Shown: positions 34,050-47,093 of the stretch, piece by piece
Layout of the letters: every line of letters begins with the position of its first letter
How positions within the stretch are numbered: position 1 is the stretch's first letter
NCBI GenBank assembly: GCA_030062745.1
Contig: CP099842.1
Coordinates: 28,893,307 to 28,957,306, forward strand
DNA length: 64,000 bases
Direction: 5' to 3'
Origin: Capitulum mitella
Lineage: Eukaryota; Arthropoda; Thecostraca; Pollicipedomorpha; Pollicipedidae
Made by a program: the position numbers and the translations under genes
Notes under the pieces: model-generated
Told to the model about the DNA's origin: nothing
The model's input: only the letters and a program-made list of their open reading frames with translations
Databases searched by the model: none

Positions 34050-35030
34050 GCCGGAGGTCCATGGGCCCAGCGATGTTCGGTCAGACGGTGGTCGCCGGCC
34101 GGTCCAGTGGCGAGATCAGGTGGTCGCGCCTGTTCCCGGCAGCAGGCCCCGCTGCCAGGCGGCCACGAATTCCGCGGCTGCCCCCCCCCCTCCGCCCACT
34201 CACCCCCCTCGCTGCCGCTGGGACGGAGGCGGAACTGACCACACCGAGGACAATGCTCCCTCCCGCCCCTCGCCGCTGCGGCGGGCGCTTCCGTGAGGAC
34301 GGCGGGGACTCAGGAGACCAGGCCGTGATGTAGAGATCAGTGGACCCCGTCGGCGTGCGACTGCTGGTCGCCACTGTGCCGGGAGCCGTCGTCAGCCGCT
34401 CTCCTCCTGGTAGGCCGCGGGCTGACATGCCGTATGACGGGGAGAACGAGGACGGGAGCAAAAAACGAAAATAAATGGGCTGGCCACGGTACCAAAGGTA
34501 TCTCCAGCGGAGAGCACGGCCCCGAATTTTACGAGAACGAAGGTTTTCTCCCGGGGCCCTCCGCATTCCCGACTTTTATAGAGCTGCTGGACTCGACTCG
34601 CTAATGAGGGAAGCACGCGAGCGCCGGACAGCGCGGACGAGACCAGCTCGGTTGCCGGACCGTGCTCCTCAGAGCCCGCCTCCGCCGGGCCGCAGCTCGG
34701 CCTCCGTTTGCGCCGGCACGCTGAGCGGGCGGCGTGGCGCCCCGGCGGACCATTTGTCAAGGGCGGCTGTCCGGGACGCTCGCCTGCGCCGGCCGCCGGC
34801 CGGGGACAATGCGCGGCTGTCAGGCGGCCGTCGTCCCGCGCCGTACCGGGCCGCCGGCCCGTCCCGCTCCGGGAGCGCGGCGACGTGCTCGGTGCGGCGG
34901 CCTGGAGCCCGTCTCGCCGGCGATGTCCGCTGACGAGGGGGCTGGCCGGTCAGAGGACGGAGACGTCCGAACTGTCCGTAATTGTCCCATCACGGTCAGT
35001 GTCCTTTCCGCGGTGGTGTACGGTCATGAA
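34050..35030. other. GC-rich island pair
   Basis: Two adjoining GC-rich blocks (about 34050-34330 and 34590-34990) separated by moderately GC DNA. They contain the islet GGACCATTTGTCAAGGGC near 34748, similar to one at 26353. No coding support. Confidence 0.55.
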
Positions 35031-35399
35031 TGCATGCTAAGCCTTTGATGAGCGGGGAAAACTGCATATTTTCCAGGTAGGTCTTGCCTTTTAACAATGT
35101 AGCTCTCAAGCCGCCTTGGTCAGAAAGGAATCAGGGTTGTATTTTCTGGGTACATTTAACTTCTTGAGTCCCGCCTCTTTGTTTTCGACATCGCACCGAC
35201 TCGCGCAACGATGACCACCTCATCCTTCACACTGCGCCCTGAGCCGCGTCCGGCTCGGCCTCAGCGCTGTCCATCACGGCCCTGTGCAGCACGACGGCGG
35301 CGCAGCCTGGCATCGCGAGGCGCGGGAGGCGGCCGCCGTAATCCGATCTGACGAGAGGTAATATCTGCCATCGCGACGCGCCGACGGAGACACTTGCCC

Positions 35400-35740
35400 G
35401 CTGATTTGTGGCCTTGTTATACCTGTCTCCGCTCGGCAATAAAAACAATGGCCCCAGATAAAAACGATGCGCCGAGATAAAATCAGCATCCACTTAGAGG
35501 GCGGGTTTTTGCGCGCGGCGACGCTCCGCGGCGCCGGCGGCGCGGCCGCGACAAAAGCCGGCGGGCCGGCGCCGGCCGGCCGCGCTGGCGGCACCCGTTT
35601 AACACGTGCAGCGGCGCAGGCCGGCCGGTGCACGGCCCGGTAAAAAGCGGGCCGTCTGATCGCTGGGATCGGAGCGGCTGACGCGACAGACGCCGGGCCG
35701 GCGCTGGCCGGTTTGCGGCGAGCGCTGGCGACTTGGAGAC
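35400..35740. promoter_or_regulatory. Candidate enhancer-like A/T islet abutting a GC island
   Basis: The islet 35425-35495 packs AACAATGG (35444-35451, Sox-type) and two AGATAA motifs (35456-35461 and 35475-35480, GATA-type) within 40 bases. It is followed by a GGCCGGC-rich block from about 35500. The sites are seen; function is inference. Confidence 0.3.
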
Positions 35741-36159
35741 GCGGCTGCGGTGGATGAGAGATGGTGTCCCGCGGTGGGAAATTCGCCAGTCGCCCATAGC
35801 TGTCAGGCGAGCCGTCCGGAAATCTAGTGGATTTTGCATTGCAGATCTTTACACTCGAGAGGCCACTGGAAGATCTTGGGGATTTTTCGGCGTGAGGACA
35901 GCATCAGCTCAGGTCTTGCTCGGTTGCTGCTTGGTAACGGCGCCGCCTGCATACTGTCCTGAGCTCTCGAGACGACCGCGGGTGTTAAAGCCATTGCGCA
36001 ATACTTCGAACGCCCCTGCGTCCGAAGTGTCTTACTGACACAATTTTACTGACACAATGGGTGTAGCTGGCTGAGAAACTTACACAACGCGCATACCACG
36101 GACACAACTGGTCTAAACAAACTCTGCACCATGCACTAGATATAGGAACGCTGCTGTTC

Positions 36160-36160
<1 letters not shown>

Positions 36161-36204
<44 letters not shown>

Positions 36205-36208
36205 TATA
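36161..36208. repeat. (TA)n microsatellite
   Basis: TA run with a terminal ACACATATATATACA. Confidence 0.95.
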
Positions 36209-36434
36209 CAAATCTATATCTGTCTGTGTGTCTCTCTTGTCAAGTTTTGCATGGCTGCTCCCTCTGGATACGTGATCTCTCAGATCGCGTCGTCTCACGA
36301 AGTTATATGGCAGGTAATGTTGTTCTTCAAAATCCACAAGGAAAAAAACAACTCAAACACACACCTGAACACGCACTGCGCAGCACGAGAGAGCTCGAGC
36401 TAAATTTCCGTCTAGACTTTTATCCTTATCTTTG

Positions 36435-36435
<1 letters not shown>

Positions 36436-36485
<50 letters not shown>
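36436..36485. repeat. (TA)n microsatellite
   Basis: About 25 TA units. Confidence 0.95.
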
Positions 36486-36487
<2 letters not shown>

Positions 36488-36499
36488 GACGGCGCCTAT

Positions 36500-37640
36500 A
36501 TCTGATCTGCATGTTACCCTGGAGGCATTGAAAAGCAGACGGACAGATGGTTTTCTGCTTCCGATGGCCGTTAAATACCCGGTTTGCACAGGCAGATGTC
36601 TTTATAGGCCTCATTATTCTACTCGGTCTCACCTGCTCGCTAACAAGGGCAATTTTAGCGACGCCGACAGGCGCGAGGAGAACAAAGGCATTTACATATT
36701 CACGTCAACAGTACCAAGGATGACTCAAACACTTCTGTCGGGGAAACGACATTACGCTTGTGCGAGGTTGTTGATGAAAAAGATGACTTGTCTCGAAGCC
36801 GCAGTTGCTGCGCGTAACCCAGGATGCTTTTGATTATCTGATTTGATTATTTATTTATGGGACTGCAGGTACGGCGACGTTATACAAATTGAGCGCGAAT
36901 GTCGTCTTAAGAACCTAGGGGAATGGGAAAGAACAGGAATTAGAAAATCATCCTCTTCCTCTGATCGAGCCTCACGCAAGCCCCGATTCTGGGTGATGAC
37001 AGCTCATCCCTTAATGAGCCAACTCGTAATTCATTGTTATTGCATTCTAGCGTTTATGTAAATATAGCCGTTTCGTGCAGGCCGAAAAGTAATGGCGTTC
37101 CTAATCATAACGTTTTCATTCCGGCTCGTTGCTGATCGTCGTGCTCTCGTGACACGACGCCATTTGTTACCGACTCTTGGTTGGCGCCGGGGTGGGCTCT
37201 GCGGTCGGCGAAACTGTAGAGAAGGCTACAAGGACGGTATTGCTGTCGGGTCACTTATGGTAGGTAGGTCCTAGAGGAAGTTACCATCGCTGGTGCAGGC
37301 CCTGAAAAGTGGCCAGAGTGGTATCATCAGTGAGAGTGAGCTCCGAATGTATACCCGTGGTGTGGTCGCCTCAGGAGTAAGCTTCCGCAGTGATAGCCAG
37401 CTAGAAGCGATGGATTTCATTGCTACATACAGTACAATAAATGCACATTCATTAAGCGAGAAAGCCGTTCCTTTCAGTTGTGAATGAATACTACATCGCA
37501 GCATACGCTCTTCTTGTATCTTGAGTTATTAAATAATAAACAGCTCATGATGCCTCTGCGATTTCCGGTGTCGATAACATACCTGTTTGCCACTCAGATA
37601 TTCGGGGATCAGCGTCACCAGTATCCTCGCGGGACGCCGT
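36500..37640. other. Non-coding stretch
   Basis: Nothing recognised on either strand. Confidence 0.5.
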
Positions 37641-38100
37641 TTCAAACTGAGCCCATATGGACACTATCCAGTTCATCGCTGGACGCCAGGCAAAGTTTTC
37701 CACGGAAGGACAGTCAGGCATTGTCCTTTTCCAACCGCACGACGACGGACACTGCCCACCCATCACGGGGAAGCTATGGACATTGTCCTGTCTGTCCGTC
37801 ACAGTCCCGGTGCTGGCGCCGTCATGGGCGTCACCGGACAGGCCCAGAAGCTTTCCTCTTCCCTAACCCGTCCAGACGCTGGTCCCGTGCTTTATCGCGA
37901 ACAGCCGCAGGCACCGTCCTGCACAGGCAGCCATCGTCCGGTGCTTTCCCGCGAACAGCCGCAGACAATGTCTCGCCCTCTCGCCGGATAGCAGATACTG
38001 CCCCGCCCTTCGCCGGACTGCCGCAGATACTGCAGTGTCCTTCGCCGGACAGAAACAGATACTGTCCGGCCGCTATCGATTCGGCGCGGGCATTGTCCTG
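37640..38100. repeat. Degenerate repeats with GGACAYTGTCC and CGCCGGAC motifs
   Basis: Near-palindromic GGACATTGTCC or GGACACTGTCC motifs recur in 37660-37790. From about 37880, units of 30-50 bases share the form TCGCCGGAC-GC-CAGATACTG. This repetitive structure explains the 227-codon open frame at 37484-38167. Confidence 0.5.
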
Positions 38101-38109
38101 TCCGATGCG

Positions 38110-38980
38110 GTCACCGTCCCAATTAATTAGCATGCAGCTATGCAGGCTGGCGTCATTAACGGCCTAATGGCCCACGCCGAGTGATCAATTACGGATCGAA
38201 TTCCTACTGTCCGCAGCCGGGTTTTAATTGGTCATGACTCCGCGGCGCTCCGCAGCCGAAAGGCTTCAGCGCCCGCGTTCGGTACCGCCACCGCTGAGCG
38301 CGGCTCGCAGAACACGCGGCTCTCCGTCCCGCTGTCGGCGGTGGCCGCGGCGCCCGGGCCCAGCGTGCGGTCCGCGTCCGCGCCTCATCCGGTCTGCTCC
38401 GCATCTCCGCTCGGTCCGCGGTCCGCGTCCGGTCCGCCTCTGACCTGAGTCGGTCCTCGCCAGGTCGGCGCTCGGTCCCCGGCCGTGGCTCGGTACCGAC
38501 GCCAGCGGCCCGGCCGGTGCAGGCTGCAGTCGCGCCGCTGCAGCCGGCGGTCGGCCGATCGCCGGCGCCCAGCGGGCGGCCGCCGACCGGTCCGGCGACC
38601 GCGGCCGGCCGCCGCCGTGCCGTGCCCGGTAATGGCCCGGCCATTTGCTAACGAGCCCCTGCGCCGGCGCCGGCCGATTTCTAATTAAAACAAACATGAA
38701 TTAATAACGGGGTCGGCGGGGGCCGTCAGCCGGACCCGATTAATAGCGGGGACGGCGCGCGTCGGCGGCCGGCGCCGGCGGCTGTAAAAAGCGACCCGGT
38801 AACGTGTCGGCCGCCGGCCGGGCCACACGCACCGGCTGACGGGCGGCCGCGCCGGCCCCGCCCCGCCCCGACCCGCCCGGACCCGACCGGACCCGACCGG
38901 ACCCGACCGGACCCGGCCGATCCGGCCGACCCGGCGGCGGGTCTCTGAGGAGCCTGCCGACGGCGGCACGCGCAGAACAG
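38110..38980. other. GC-rich island with homeodomain-type islets
   Basis: TAATTA occurs at 38124-38129 and 38682-38687, with ATTAATAACGG and GATTAATAGCGG following, inside otherwise GC-rich, CpG-dense DNA. A 10-bp tandem repeat, (CCCGACCGGA)n, lies at about 38878-38925. Candidate cis-regulatory DNA; no coding support. Confidence 0.5.
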
Positions 38981-38989
38981 AGGAAATTG

Positions 38990-39880
38990 AGAGGCTCGGA
39001 GGAATGACCCGGAGCGAAATGACCACTGGAGGCGTTTTGGTGACGGGAGAGCGCATTCATCACCGGCCTCCGGTCACCGCACTTGAATGGTGCTGAGGGG
39101 CGCAACCAAAGCCTAGCCAGTCGTCTTCTTGTACCATTTTGTCCTCCGGACTGTCTGTGGGACTGAGTGCGGTGATTGGGACGGTTCCTGTCATCTATTC
39201 TACTGCTGCGTCTTTAGGATATGTCTGTCGGACGTCGTGTGGTCTAGGGCCGCGAAACTGCCGTCGGTGACATCTCTCTGTCATTTGTTAGCATTATCAT
39301 AATACCATGTAATTATCAAGTGGAATTTCATTACTTTCTGACATGTTAACGTTTTCGTGTGTTGAAATAAGAATGCCAGATAAAACACCTCCTGCAAACG
39401 CTTTTCTGCGGGTGAAAAAACGAAGCAACAATGAAAATTTAACTAGGGCTAGTTTTGTGGAAAAGTTCAGACTTTACGAGAACAGTAGATCAGTGTAATT
39501 TTTCGCGAAGTCTCTGCGTTTCCTGCGCCAATGCAGATTTGTCTCGTGGTGCATTATCCAACTCCGCTACCCAAGCAGTCTTTTGGGTTCTTCTGTGCGT
39601 AACACGCATGGAGCAGCAAGACCTGCTGATGTTATCAGACACAATCTCCCAAGTTTACGATGACAATGTCACGCCGTGCTAATGTGTGGTTAATGCAAAG
39701 CCCTTTTCGACGACCCAAAATGAACAGTCACACGGTATCCGCAACAGAGAGCGTGAGCACGAAAGCGGCTTCCCATGACCATCCATCTTGCTTGATTCAG
39801 TGCTGAAATCGTATCGCTTGTGAGAACTTTATGAATGCGTCATATGACCGAAGGACTATCAGTTACGCCTCCGCTAGTGG
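38990..39880. other. Non-coding AT-richer stretch
   Basis: Nothing recognised. Confidence 0.5.
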
Positions 39881-39889
39881 ACGCCACGG

Positions 39890-40660
39890 AACCGAGTGGA
39901 ACGGGCTTCCCGTGACGCTGAGGGTCGCTGAGCGCGCCGCGGCCCATTCGTTCCACTGCAGCCTCAGCTCCGGCGACACCGCGGGGATCCCTTCATCACC
40001 GTTTGCAATGGATCCCGCGGCGAGACGAAGGAGCCGCCCCGCTGTTTGCCGACGGCGAGCCACCCGGCAGGTCCCGTGAATCTCCGGCACGCGGGAGCAA
40101 CCCCGCTCCCGACCGGCGTCACTGCCCCCGCGCGGTCACAGCCGCGCCGTGACTCCGCCTCCGACACGGCTTATCGGCGAGAACCCTTCAGGCGGGGGAG
40201 TAACCCCGGCCGCGGCCCGTCCGGGCGCGCTCCGCCGCGGGCCGTCGCGGAGAGGGGGTAACCCCGGCCGCCGCGCCCGCGGCGGCCGACGGCGCGGCCG
40301 CGCCGGCCGTAAGTGATTTCGGCCGCGGCCGAGTGGCATTTGTTTTGTGGCCCGTAACTGTCGGCGGCTGATTTAGACCGGCGCCCGGCCGACGGCGGCC
40401 GCCGATGCAATCGGCGACGCGGCGCGGACGCAGCCACCGGCCACATTCCGGCCGCGGCGCCGGCGCGGCCGCCGGCCGCCGACCTCGGCCGGCGGAGGTC
40501 GCCCGGGTCAGCCCGCCGGCGGCCGGCGGCGGACGGTGGGTGGGCACTGGGAGGAGAGGGAAGGTCTGGGTCAGGGCGGATGGGTCCGGGTCAGGTGGTG
40601 GGTGGGTCGGAGTCAGGTGGTGGGCAGGTTTGGCTCGGGCAGGGGCGCGACAATGGCAGG
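39890..40660. other. GC-rich, CpG-dense island
   Basis: Ends in a G-rich degenerate repeat of GGGTCAGGTGGTGGGTGGGT type (about 40530-40640) that could form G-quadruplexes. Long frames on both strands are compositional shadows. Confidence 0.6.
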
Positions 40661-41360
40661 CGGTGGGCGAGTGAGGTTTTGGATAAGGGCCTAGACCTGG
40701 GCCAGCAGTGGGAGGGCCAGATCGGAGACTAGACCTCTCTGTCAACCAGCCGGACCCATGGAAGATGTGCATCCTCATGGTGAGCCCATGGAATGGAATT
40801 ACCTCTGACATGGAATAATTAGCAGGCTATCAATCATTACGATACACCACCGTAGTCTCGTGCGCTTTGTTTTGGCGTTTGGTCCTCCATTACACGGTTT
40901 GCAATTACTAGTTTTCGTTTGCAAAGCGGTGTTGGTGTTTTGAAGCAATTACCGTGCCAAGCCCCTTTACATACGGAAATTGGGGTTTCTTACCTCTAAT
41001 CGCACTCATATGAGCCAAGTTTAGGGTACTTCCATATTTACAGCTATCCATTATCGGCAATCCACCCAGGTGATGGAATGCTTAATCGCACAGTTAACAC
41101 CGATCGTGTGATATTTGGTAGCGTATTTGCGGATGGAGTGCTGTGCTCTGATCGGTATCAGTTACTTCTCCCACGTCCGATGGGACGCCAGAGCAGCATG
41201 CCCTGCAGGCTCGATTTTCCCCATCTCGAGCGGGCTGTTTCTACCATGTCGCGGTACCGGCCCCGGTCTCCGTTACCTTTCCGGCAATCTCCTCCAGCCA
41301 GCCTCCGCCCCGTGCCTCCCACTCGCTTCAAACGTGATACGATATGAATATGACGAAAGA

Positions 41361-41376
41361 CCACGCATATGCGTGG
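41361..41376. repeat. 16-bp perfect palindrome
   Basis: CCACGCATATGCGTGG. It could be a dimer binding site or chance; no further support. Confidence 0.5.
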
Positions 41377-41499
41377 TAGAGTTGTTATACGCGCTGGATT
41401 GCGGTTAGAGAAGTCTGGCTTTAGTAAAGTACATAAAGTTTACGTACAGCAATCTACTCTTTGCGTCACGTCATAGATGGACCGTGACGATAGGGGGCC

Positions 41500-43000
41500 G
41501 GGGTAAGGCGGAGAAATGCTGGACCATGACGACAGGGGGCCGGAGCAAGGCGGAGACAGGCCGCGACGGCCGGCAGAGTGCGGCAGCTGACAGTCGGGCC
41601 GTTCCCCGCGCCACAGACGGCGGCGGCGGGCGGAGGGCGGGTGCAGCAGGTACGCGCCGCGTCCGGCGCGGGCGCCGCAGCGCCGCCGGCCGCCGCCGGG
41701 CGCCATATTTGCAGCGGGCCCGGCTGTCAGCGCCGGCACATATATCGCCGCGGCCGCGCCGCCGCAGCTGCAGACCGCCCTGTCCCAGCGACGGCCGGCC
41801 GTTGACAATGCACAACTTAAAATACGGCGCCAATTTAGCTTATCTTGATGCCGGGCCGGCGTTGTTTATTCGCGGTGGGCGGGGGCGCGGCGGCCGGCAA
41901 CGGTGCGCTAATGACTGGCGCACTGGCGCGCTGGCGCCGGCCGGGGCTTCCTGGCGCGTCAGCGGCGGGCCGTCCCCGGGCGGGGACGCCGCGCGCCGCG
42001 GTCACCCCGCAGAGCGATGAGAAGACACTGGCGTTCGCCGCGCACTGAAACATTCCAGACGTGGTCGGACATCGGCTGCGTGTATCGGGCGTGATGTCGC
42101 GGCGTCGCTTGGCCGGCGCGTCGCGTGGGACCGCGAGCTGGGCGTTCGTCGGGCCGGGCCGCGCCGGCTGAGCGCGGCGCCCGCAGGCGCCGTGTTCGGG
42201 CCCGTTCGGCTCTGTTCGCCGGCGGACGGTGCGGTAGCGGCGCGGTGTTGCACGTGCCGGCCGGTGATGGACGCGCGGCGGCGGCCGCCGTGATTACAGG
42301 GCGGCCGCGCGGCGCCGCTGCCGGCCCGTGTTCGGCAGCGTTTCGGCGGCCGTCCCGCCGGCCGGCCGGCCATCGCTCACAGGGCTGCGTCTCGGCGGGG
42401 GCGGCACGGGGAGCACCCTGCGGCGTTCGGTGTTCCGTCGGAATCCGCGCGCGGTGCAGTGCGGGGTCGGAGGCGTGAACGGTTACGTCGGACAGCGCCA
42501 GAACTTCCCTCGCGCCTTCGCCGGCGCGGGTGCCACACTGACCCTCGTCGCCATGACGTCGGGCAACGACGTTCAGGGTTGACAGCATGCTCTCCGCTCG
42601 GCAGGACCATAAACACCGGTAGCCGTCTGGTCTCAGCGGCCACAGTGGGAATCTGTCTCTGAGCTGATATGTGAGTCCGTCCATCAGCTTACGTGGGAAG
42701 CCATTAGGTTATGACTCCGAGCTGAGCTAAAGGCTGCCTCTGAGCCGGCTGGTCGGCCGGCAGGAGGGCGATCGCCCGACAGGGCCGGCCGAGTGGGCGG
42801 GAGGCCTCCCCGCCGACCGGCCGGCCGGCCAGCTCGTGGGTGGCTCGTGAGCGCGCGTCTCGGCATTTACGGCCACGGCCGAGGGGCGGCCCGGATACAT
42901 TAACCGCTGATTTATCGCCCCGATACCGGATACGGGGTGTAATCGGGCGTGTGGTGGCCGCGAGTTGTCCGGCCGCCAACTGGCCCCACCGTATGATGAT
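41500..43000. other. GC-rich island complex
   Basis: Two dense blocks, about 41500-42560 and 42720-42990. A/T islets include CGCCATATTTGCAGCG (near 41701) and AATTTAGCTTATCTTGATG (near 41831). No coding support. Confidence 0.55.
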
Positions 43001-43009
43001 GCGATGATG

Positions 43010-43770
43010 AGCACGTTGGCAGACAGGTATGATGGAGCGCTGAGAGATCGGCTGACAGGAATGCTGCGCTGAGGGCTGTTATTCGCAACTCATCCACGTG
43101 ACAGCAGGTGGTTCTGTTTGTTTTTCCGTGTGATGGATCGCGTGGGTACGTTCTGATGGAAGAGCTGCGTTGATTTAGGGGGACGCCTTCTCGATGTGTG
43201 TGTTCCGGCGTGGCTTGCCCGTGAAAGAAATGCGGGCAAGAGAATTTATGATGACGTTCGTTAAGGTGACTTGCATTTCATGACTTGCGCAAAGTATATG
43301 GTTGACGAGGTACGCTGCATTTGTTGTGAATTGGCTACGTACGGCCATTTCCCGTGCAGGATATTTTGCCCTTGTTACATTCGAAAATGTCGCTGCAATT
43401 GATAATCACGTACACAATGGTTTGCATTACGAGTTACCTCGCCCATAATCGTCATTGGCTGCCTGAATAATTTTTTGGCGTGTTTCCCTGGTACAAAGCT
43501 TTGACAGCAGAGGGCATCCATAAAGTTCCGAGCGAAATGTGTTTTTTTTCGTGTATTCTTCCGGCACTTTGCTTTTTCTTTAAGACGAAACTTGAATGCT
43601 TATTGATCACTTATAAGTAGGGACATGCAAAGGCCGAACATATATCTTGTCGCCTCTCCCCATCAACGTTTGCAGAATTCTATTGGTGGGTCGTTGGCCA
43701 TCCTCAGCTGTCATGGCGTCAACGTCAGATTTTCTGTCTCCCCGCGTTCTCCCTCCCTCTCTGCCCCTCC
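43010..43770. other. Non-coding AT-richer stretch
   Basis: Nothing recognised. Confidence 0.5.
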
Positions 43771-43779
43771 CCCGTCATC

Positions 43780-44135
43780 CCGCAGACACGCCTCCTCCCG
43801 CCACCGCTCTGCAGCAGTCTCGATCCCCGCTCGGCGGCCGCGGACGGGTGGCGGCGGCGGCGGCCGGCCAGCCGGCGCCACGCCCCGCTGAGCGCGGCCC
43901 GGCGCGGCCGGCCGGCCACCGCCGCGGCGCCACCGGCGGCCGCCGCCGAGCCGCACCTCCGGCCGGCCCGCTCGCCGGCCCTGCTCGCGGGGGCCGGCCG
44001 CCGCTGCCGGCTCCAGCAGCCCGGCCGTCCGCGCCGTCCGACATCCTTCGTCAGAGCAGAGCAGAGCAGAGCGGAACAGAACAGAACCCCGACAGAGGTC
44101 CGGCCCGTCTCGTGCCGTCCGGCGGCGGCTGTTTC
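43780..44135. other. GC-rich island ending in an AGAGC pentanucleotide repeat
   Basis: GGCCGGC-rich DNA, followed by (AGAGC)n and (GGAAC)/(AGAAC)n at about 44051-44086. Confidence 0.6.
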
Positions 44136-44139
44136 AGCG

Positions 44140-45350
44140 GGTGAAGGGGCAGCGCCCCCATCCCCAGGGCCTGGCTGAGGACCTGCTCAGCAGCTGAGGA
44201 CGCAGTTACACTGATGACAGCGGAACTGCGTAGGGGATGGGAAGACCTAGCACTGCTGCATTAAGGCCACCCACGTGGCTGAGATGAAGAGGTTTAATTG
44301 TCTTTTGAAGCCTGGAGTAGTTGTGAGGAACAGCGAACGTCGTTGGGACCTATTTTGGGTGCCGTCTTTTTTTGAAAATCGTCCGCTGAGGGTTTGGGGC
44401 GAATCGCTCACCGTGAGCAAAACAATTCAAATTAGTCATATTTTGACCATACCCATTTGCTTAAAAAAAAACTCACAAATCACAGGCAAACATGCCCAGG
44501 ACATGCCTGGTGACTAGACCCAATGCGCTTGAAACAGGGAAAGCAAGACAATGATAATTTATATAAAAACATTCTCCGTCGCCATTGTTTCATGCGGTCC
44601 ATGTAACCGAAGAATGACTCAAATAGGGGAGAACGGACGATTAGCAATGGCCGCAAACACCCAGGTGCCACCGATGTTTACGAGGCGTTTCCACTTCATA
44701 GCCCTTCAGCGTTAATGTCCTGTCCCAATAATTCCTAATACCTCCATATTCGACACTTTCAAAAATATGCCGCATGGTCTCCCCCAGAAATGAAAACGAA
44801 AACACAGGAGTGATTCGTATCAAATGATAAGAATACTGTGACGGGATGATGAATTTCCAGAAAAGCAAGCGTAAAATTGCCTTGCTGAGTAACATCTCAA
44901 TCAACTTAACCCAGAGGTCAAGAGCTGTCTCTGGTCTGACAGTCAAAACATTGAGAAGAGGTTTATTATCCGGGAGGTTTTAACTTTAGAATCTGGATAT
45001 TACCAAGCTAAATGATAAATCGCCGAACCTGAGCGTTGAATAACTGATGGGTTCGGAAAGACGGTAACATTTACAACGTCAGTGGTCATGGCAGTCTGCT
45101 CTAGAACATGACCAACTGGCTTCAGATAAATGATCACTCTGGAACTGTGTGGACTTGTCCGAAACGTTGTTTTGCATCTTACAGTCATCGACGCCCGGCA
45201 GCATTTGCCGGAGGCCCTCTCAGAAATACCAAGCATTCTCAAAATAGCCGTAGTCCGCGCAAACCGTGTCGATCCCAAGCCGCGTGGCATCGGTCAAGGG
45301 GCACTGTGGCGACGTGCGCAGCTCACAGTTCCTCCATCATCCGTCCGCCG
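44140..45350. other. Non-coding AT-richer stretch
   Basis: Nothing recognised. Confidence 0.5.
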
Positions 45351-45359
45351 TCGACGGTG

Positions 45360-46060
45360 AGTCACTCCCTTCGGGCCTGATCGCCAGGCCGACCGGACTG
45401 TGTGTGATCGGCCGTCAAGCGGCCCCGGCCTGATTTGACATCACGCCGACGCGGGCCTGACTCAGACGTCTACGAGCCGCTCAGCTCGGGGCATCGAACG
45501 CCATGCGCCCCGCCGCGCTGCCATCAGCTGCGCGCAGGACCGACGCCAGGCTGCCAGTAAATTCGGCCCGGGCAAATCCAGAAACCCAGAACTCGCTTTC
45601 ACGCTTCAGTCAAGGTAAGGCTGCTTGATGAATGCATCGCCCTTTGGACGTATCCGGTGCAGCTCACCCCAAGGCTGGCGGTCCGTTTCCGCCCCTGCCA
45701 GCTACTGTTCGTCAGCGTCCCGCCAGGCGGGGTCATCCGCTCCAGGTGACCTGTGCCCAAATACGGCGCACCATCGTCACGGAGGTGGGGTGCAGGTGCC
45801 GCCCGCCGTGGCCACCGCTCGGAGAGGCGCGGCCGCCCTCTGGTGGTGCAGGCCGCTGTTTTACCACGTGCAGGCGTCGGGTGCGGGCGTCAGCCGCCGT
45901 CGGCCGGTGGCCGGACTCGGGCGAGACAGAGGGCTGAGTCAGCTCCGACCGCGACGGAGCAGTCCGCGCTGCGCCGGCCCGGTCCGTTCAGGGGTCATCA
46001 CATGTCGAGCCAGCGCCGGTCGGCTCTGCCATCGCGTCCGTGTCGCTGGTTCTGTCATGG
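45360..46060. other. Moderately GC-rich block
   Basis: CpG-dense, with open frames in several registers (up to 200 codons) that show no family resemblance. Probably non-coding. Confidence 0.4.
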
Positions 46061-46399
46061 CATGTCACCGACAAGCTTCCTCCTGCGGCAGTGGCGGTCT
46101 AGAGGCCGTCTGCTCCGATGGCGCCAGATCGGATTTGGCTGTTCGAAGCTTCCACCGGTTGTCTGTTCTCAGATGCCCTGAAGGAGTCCGAGACGTGAGC
46201 TGCGACCGCCCACGCCAGCCATTCTGATCCTGCAGCCCCAGTGCAGCCGTGAACTGTCCAGACTCGAGCTGCATCCATGCTGCATGCAAACGGGTGGTTA
46301 CTGGTTAATCCAGCAGCCATCGTCCCACCGCAACCTCGGACACCGGGGTCTTCTTTGCGGTGTGCTAATCGGTTGCGGTCAATTCTGACCAGAGCACTT

Positions 46400-46805
46400 C
46401 AGCGCCACCACCGCCGCAGCTGACCATCCAGACGCGGCCTGCTCCATTTTCCTTCCCAGCAGCGTGTGACTGACACATCCTCCCCAGTACCGCCTCAGCT
46501 GACCACCCAGACCCGGTCTGTACTGTACCTGACCTCTTCAGTACCGCCTCAGCTGACCACCTGGACCCGGTCTGTACTGCGCCCGTCTCCAGCAGCGTGA
46601 GACTGACCAGACCTCCTCAGCACCGCCTCAGCTGACCACCCAGACCCGCTCTGTACTGCGCCCGTCTCCAGCAGCGTGAGACTGACCAGACCTCCTCAGG
46701 ACCGCCTCAGCTGACCACCCAGACCCGGTCTGTACTGTGCCCGTCTCCAGCAGCGTGCGACTGACCAGACCTCCTCAGCACGGCCTGGGCTGACCACCCA
46801 GACGG
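46400..46805. repeat. 79-bp minisatellite array
   Basis: ACCGCCTCAGCTGACCACC recurs near 46489, 46543, 46622, 46701 and, altered, 46779. The full unit is 79 bases and includes CGTCTCCAGCAGCGTG. The interval between the first two copies is 54, a 25-base internal loss. A diverged copy starts near 46402. Confidence 0.9.
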
Positions 46806-46889
46806 CGCGGCCGGCGTCCCGGGCCGGCGCACGCCCCGTATAACTCACGGACCCCCTCCGGCCGGGCTCGGCTCCGACCGGAGCGCCTA

Positions 46890-46990
46890 ATTTATCCGCT
46901 GCACTCGGTAATTAAACCTCCCATGGACGAGATGGACCAGTATTTGTATTGCTAAACACTCGGTAAAAACGGCCAAATGATTTAATTTGG
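46890..46990. promoter_or_regulatory. A/T islet with homeodomain core between two minisatellites
   Basis: CCTAATTTATCCGC and GGTAATTAAACC (TAATTA at 46909-46914), then CCAAATGATTTAATTTGG, an imperfect palindrome near 46973. Candidate regulatory sequence by motif density only. Confidence 0.25.
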
Positions 46991-47093
46991 GCCCTGAGTT
47001 GTGGCGGCCGGCTGATATACGAGCGCGCTCGATGACAGCTCCAATAGGTGGACGAGTTGGTAACCAGCCCGCGGCAGCGCGTCTGGCGCGCTG

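Noticed and set aside
37484-38167. 227-codon open frame, plus strand
   Set aside because: Covers degenerate repeats; the translation has no recognisable domain and other frames are also open.
40188-40811. 207-codon open frame, minus strand
   Set aside because: Compositional shadow of a GC-rich block and a G-rich degenerate repeat.
43647-44144. 165-codon open frame, plus strand
   Set aside because: Low-complexity Pro/Ala/Arg/Gly translation in a GC island where both strands and several frames are open; no family similarity or splice context.
45625-46227. 200-codon open frame, plus strand
   Set aside because: GC-rich DNA with overlapping open frames; no domain recognised.
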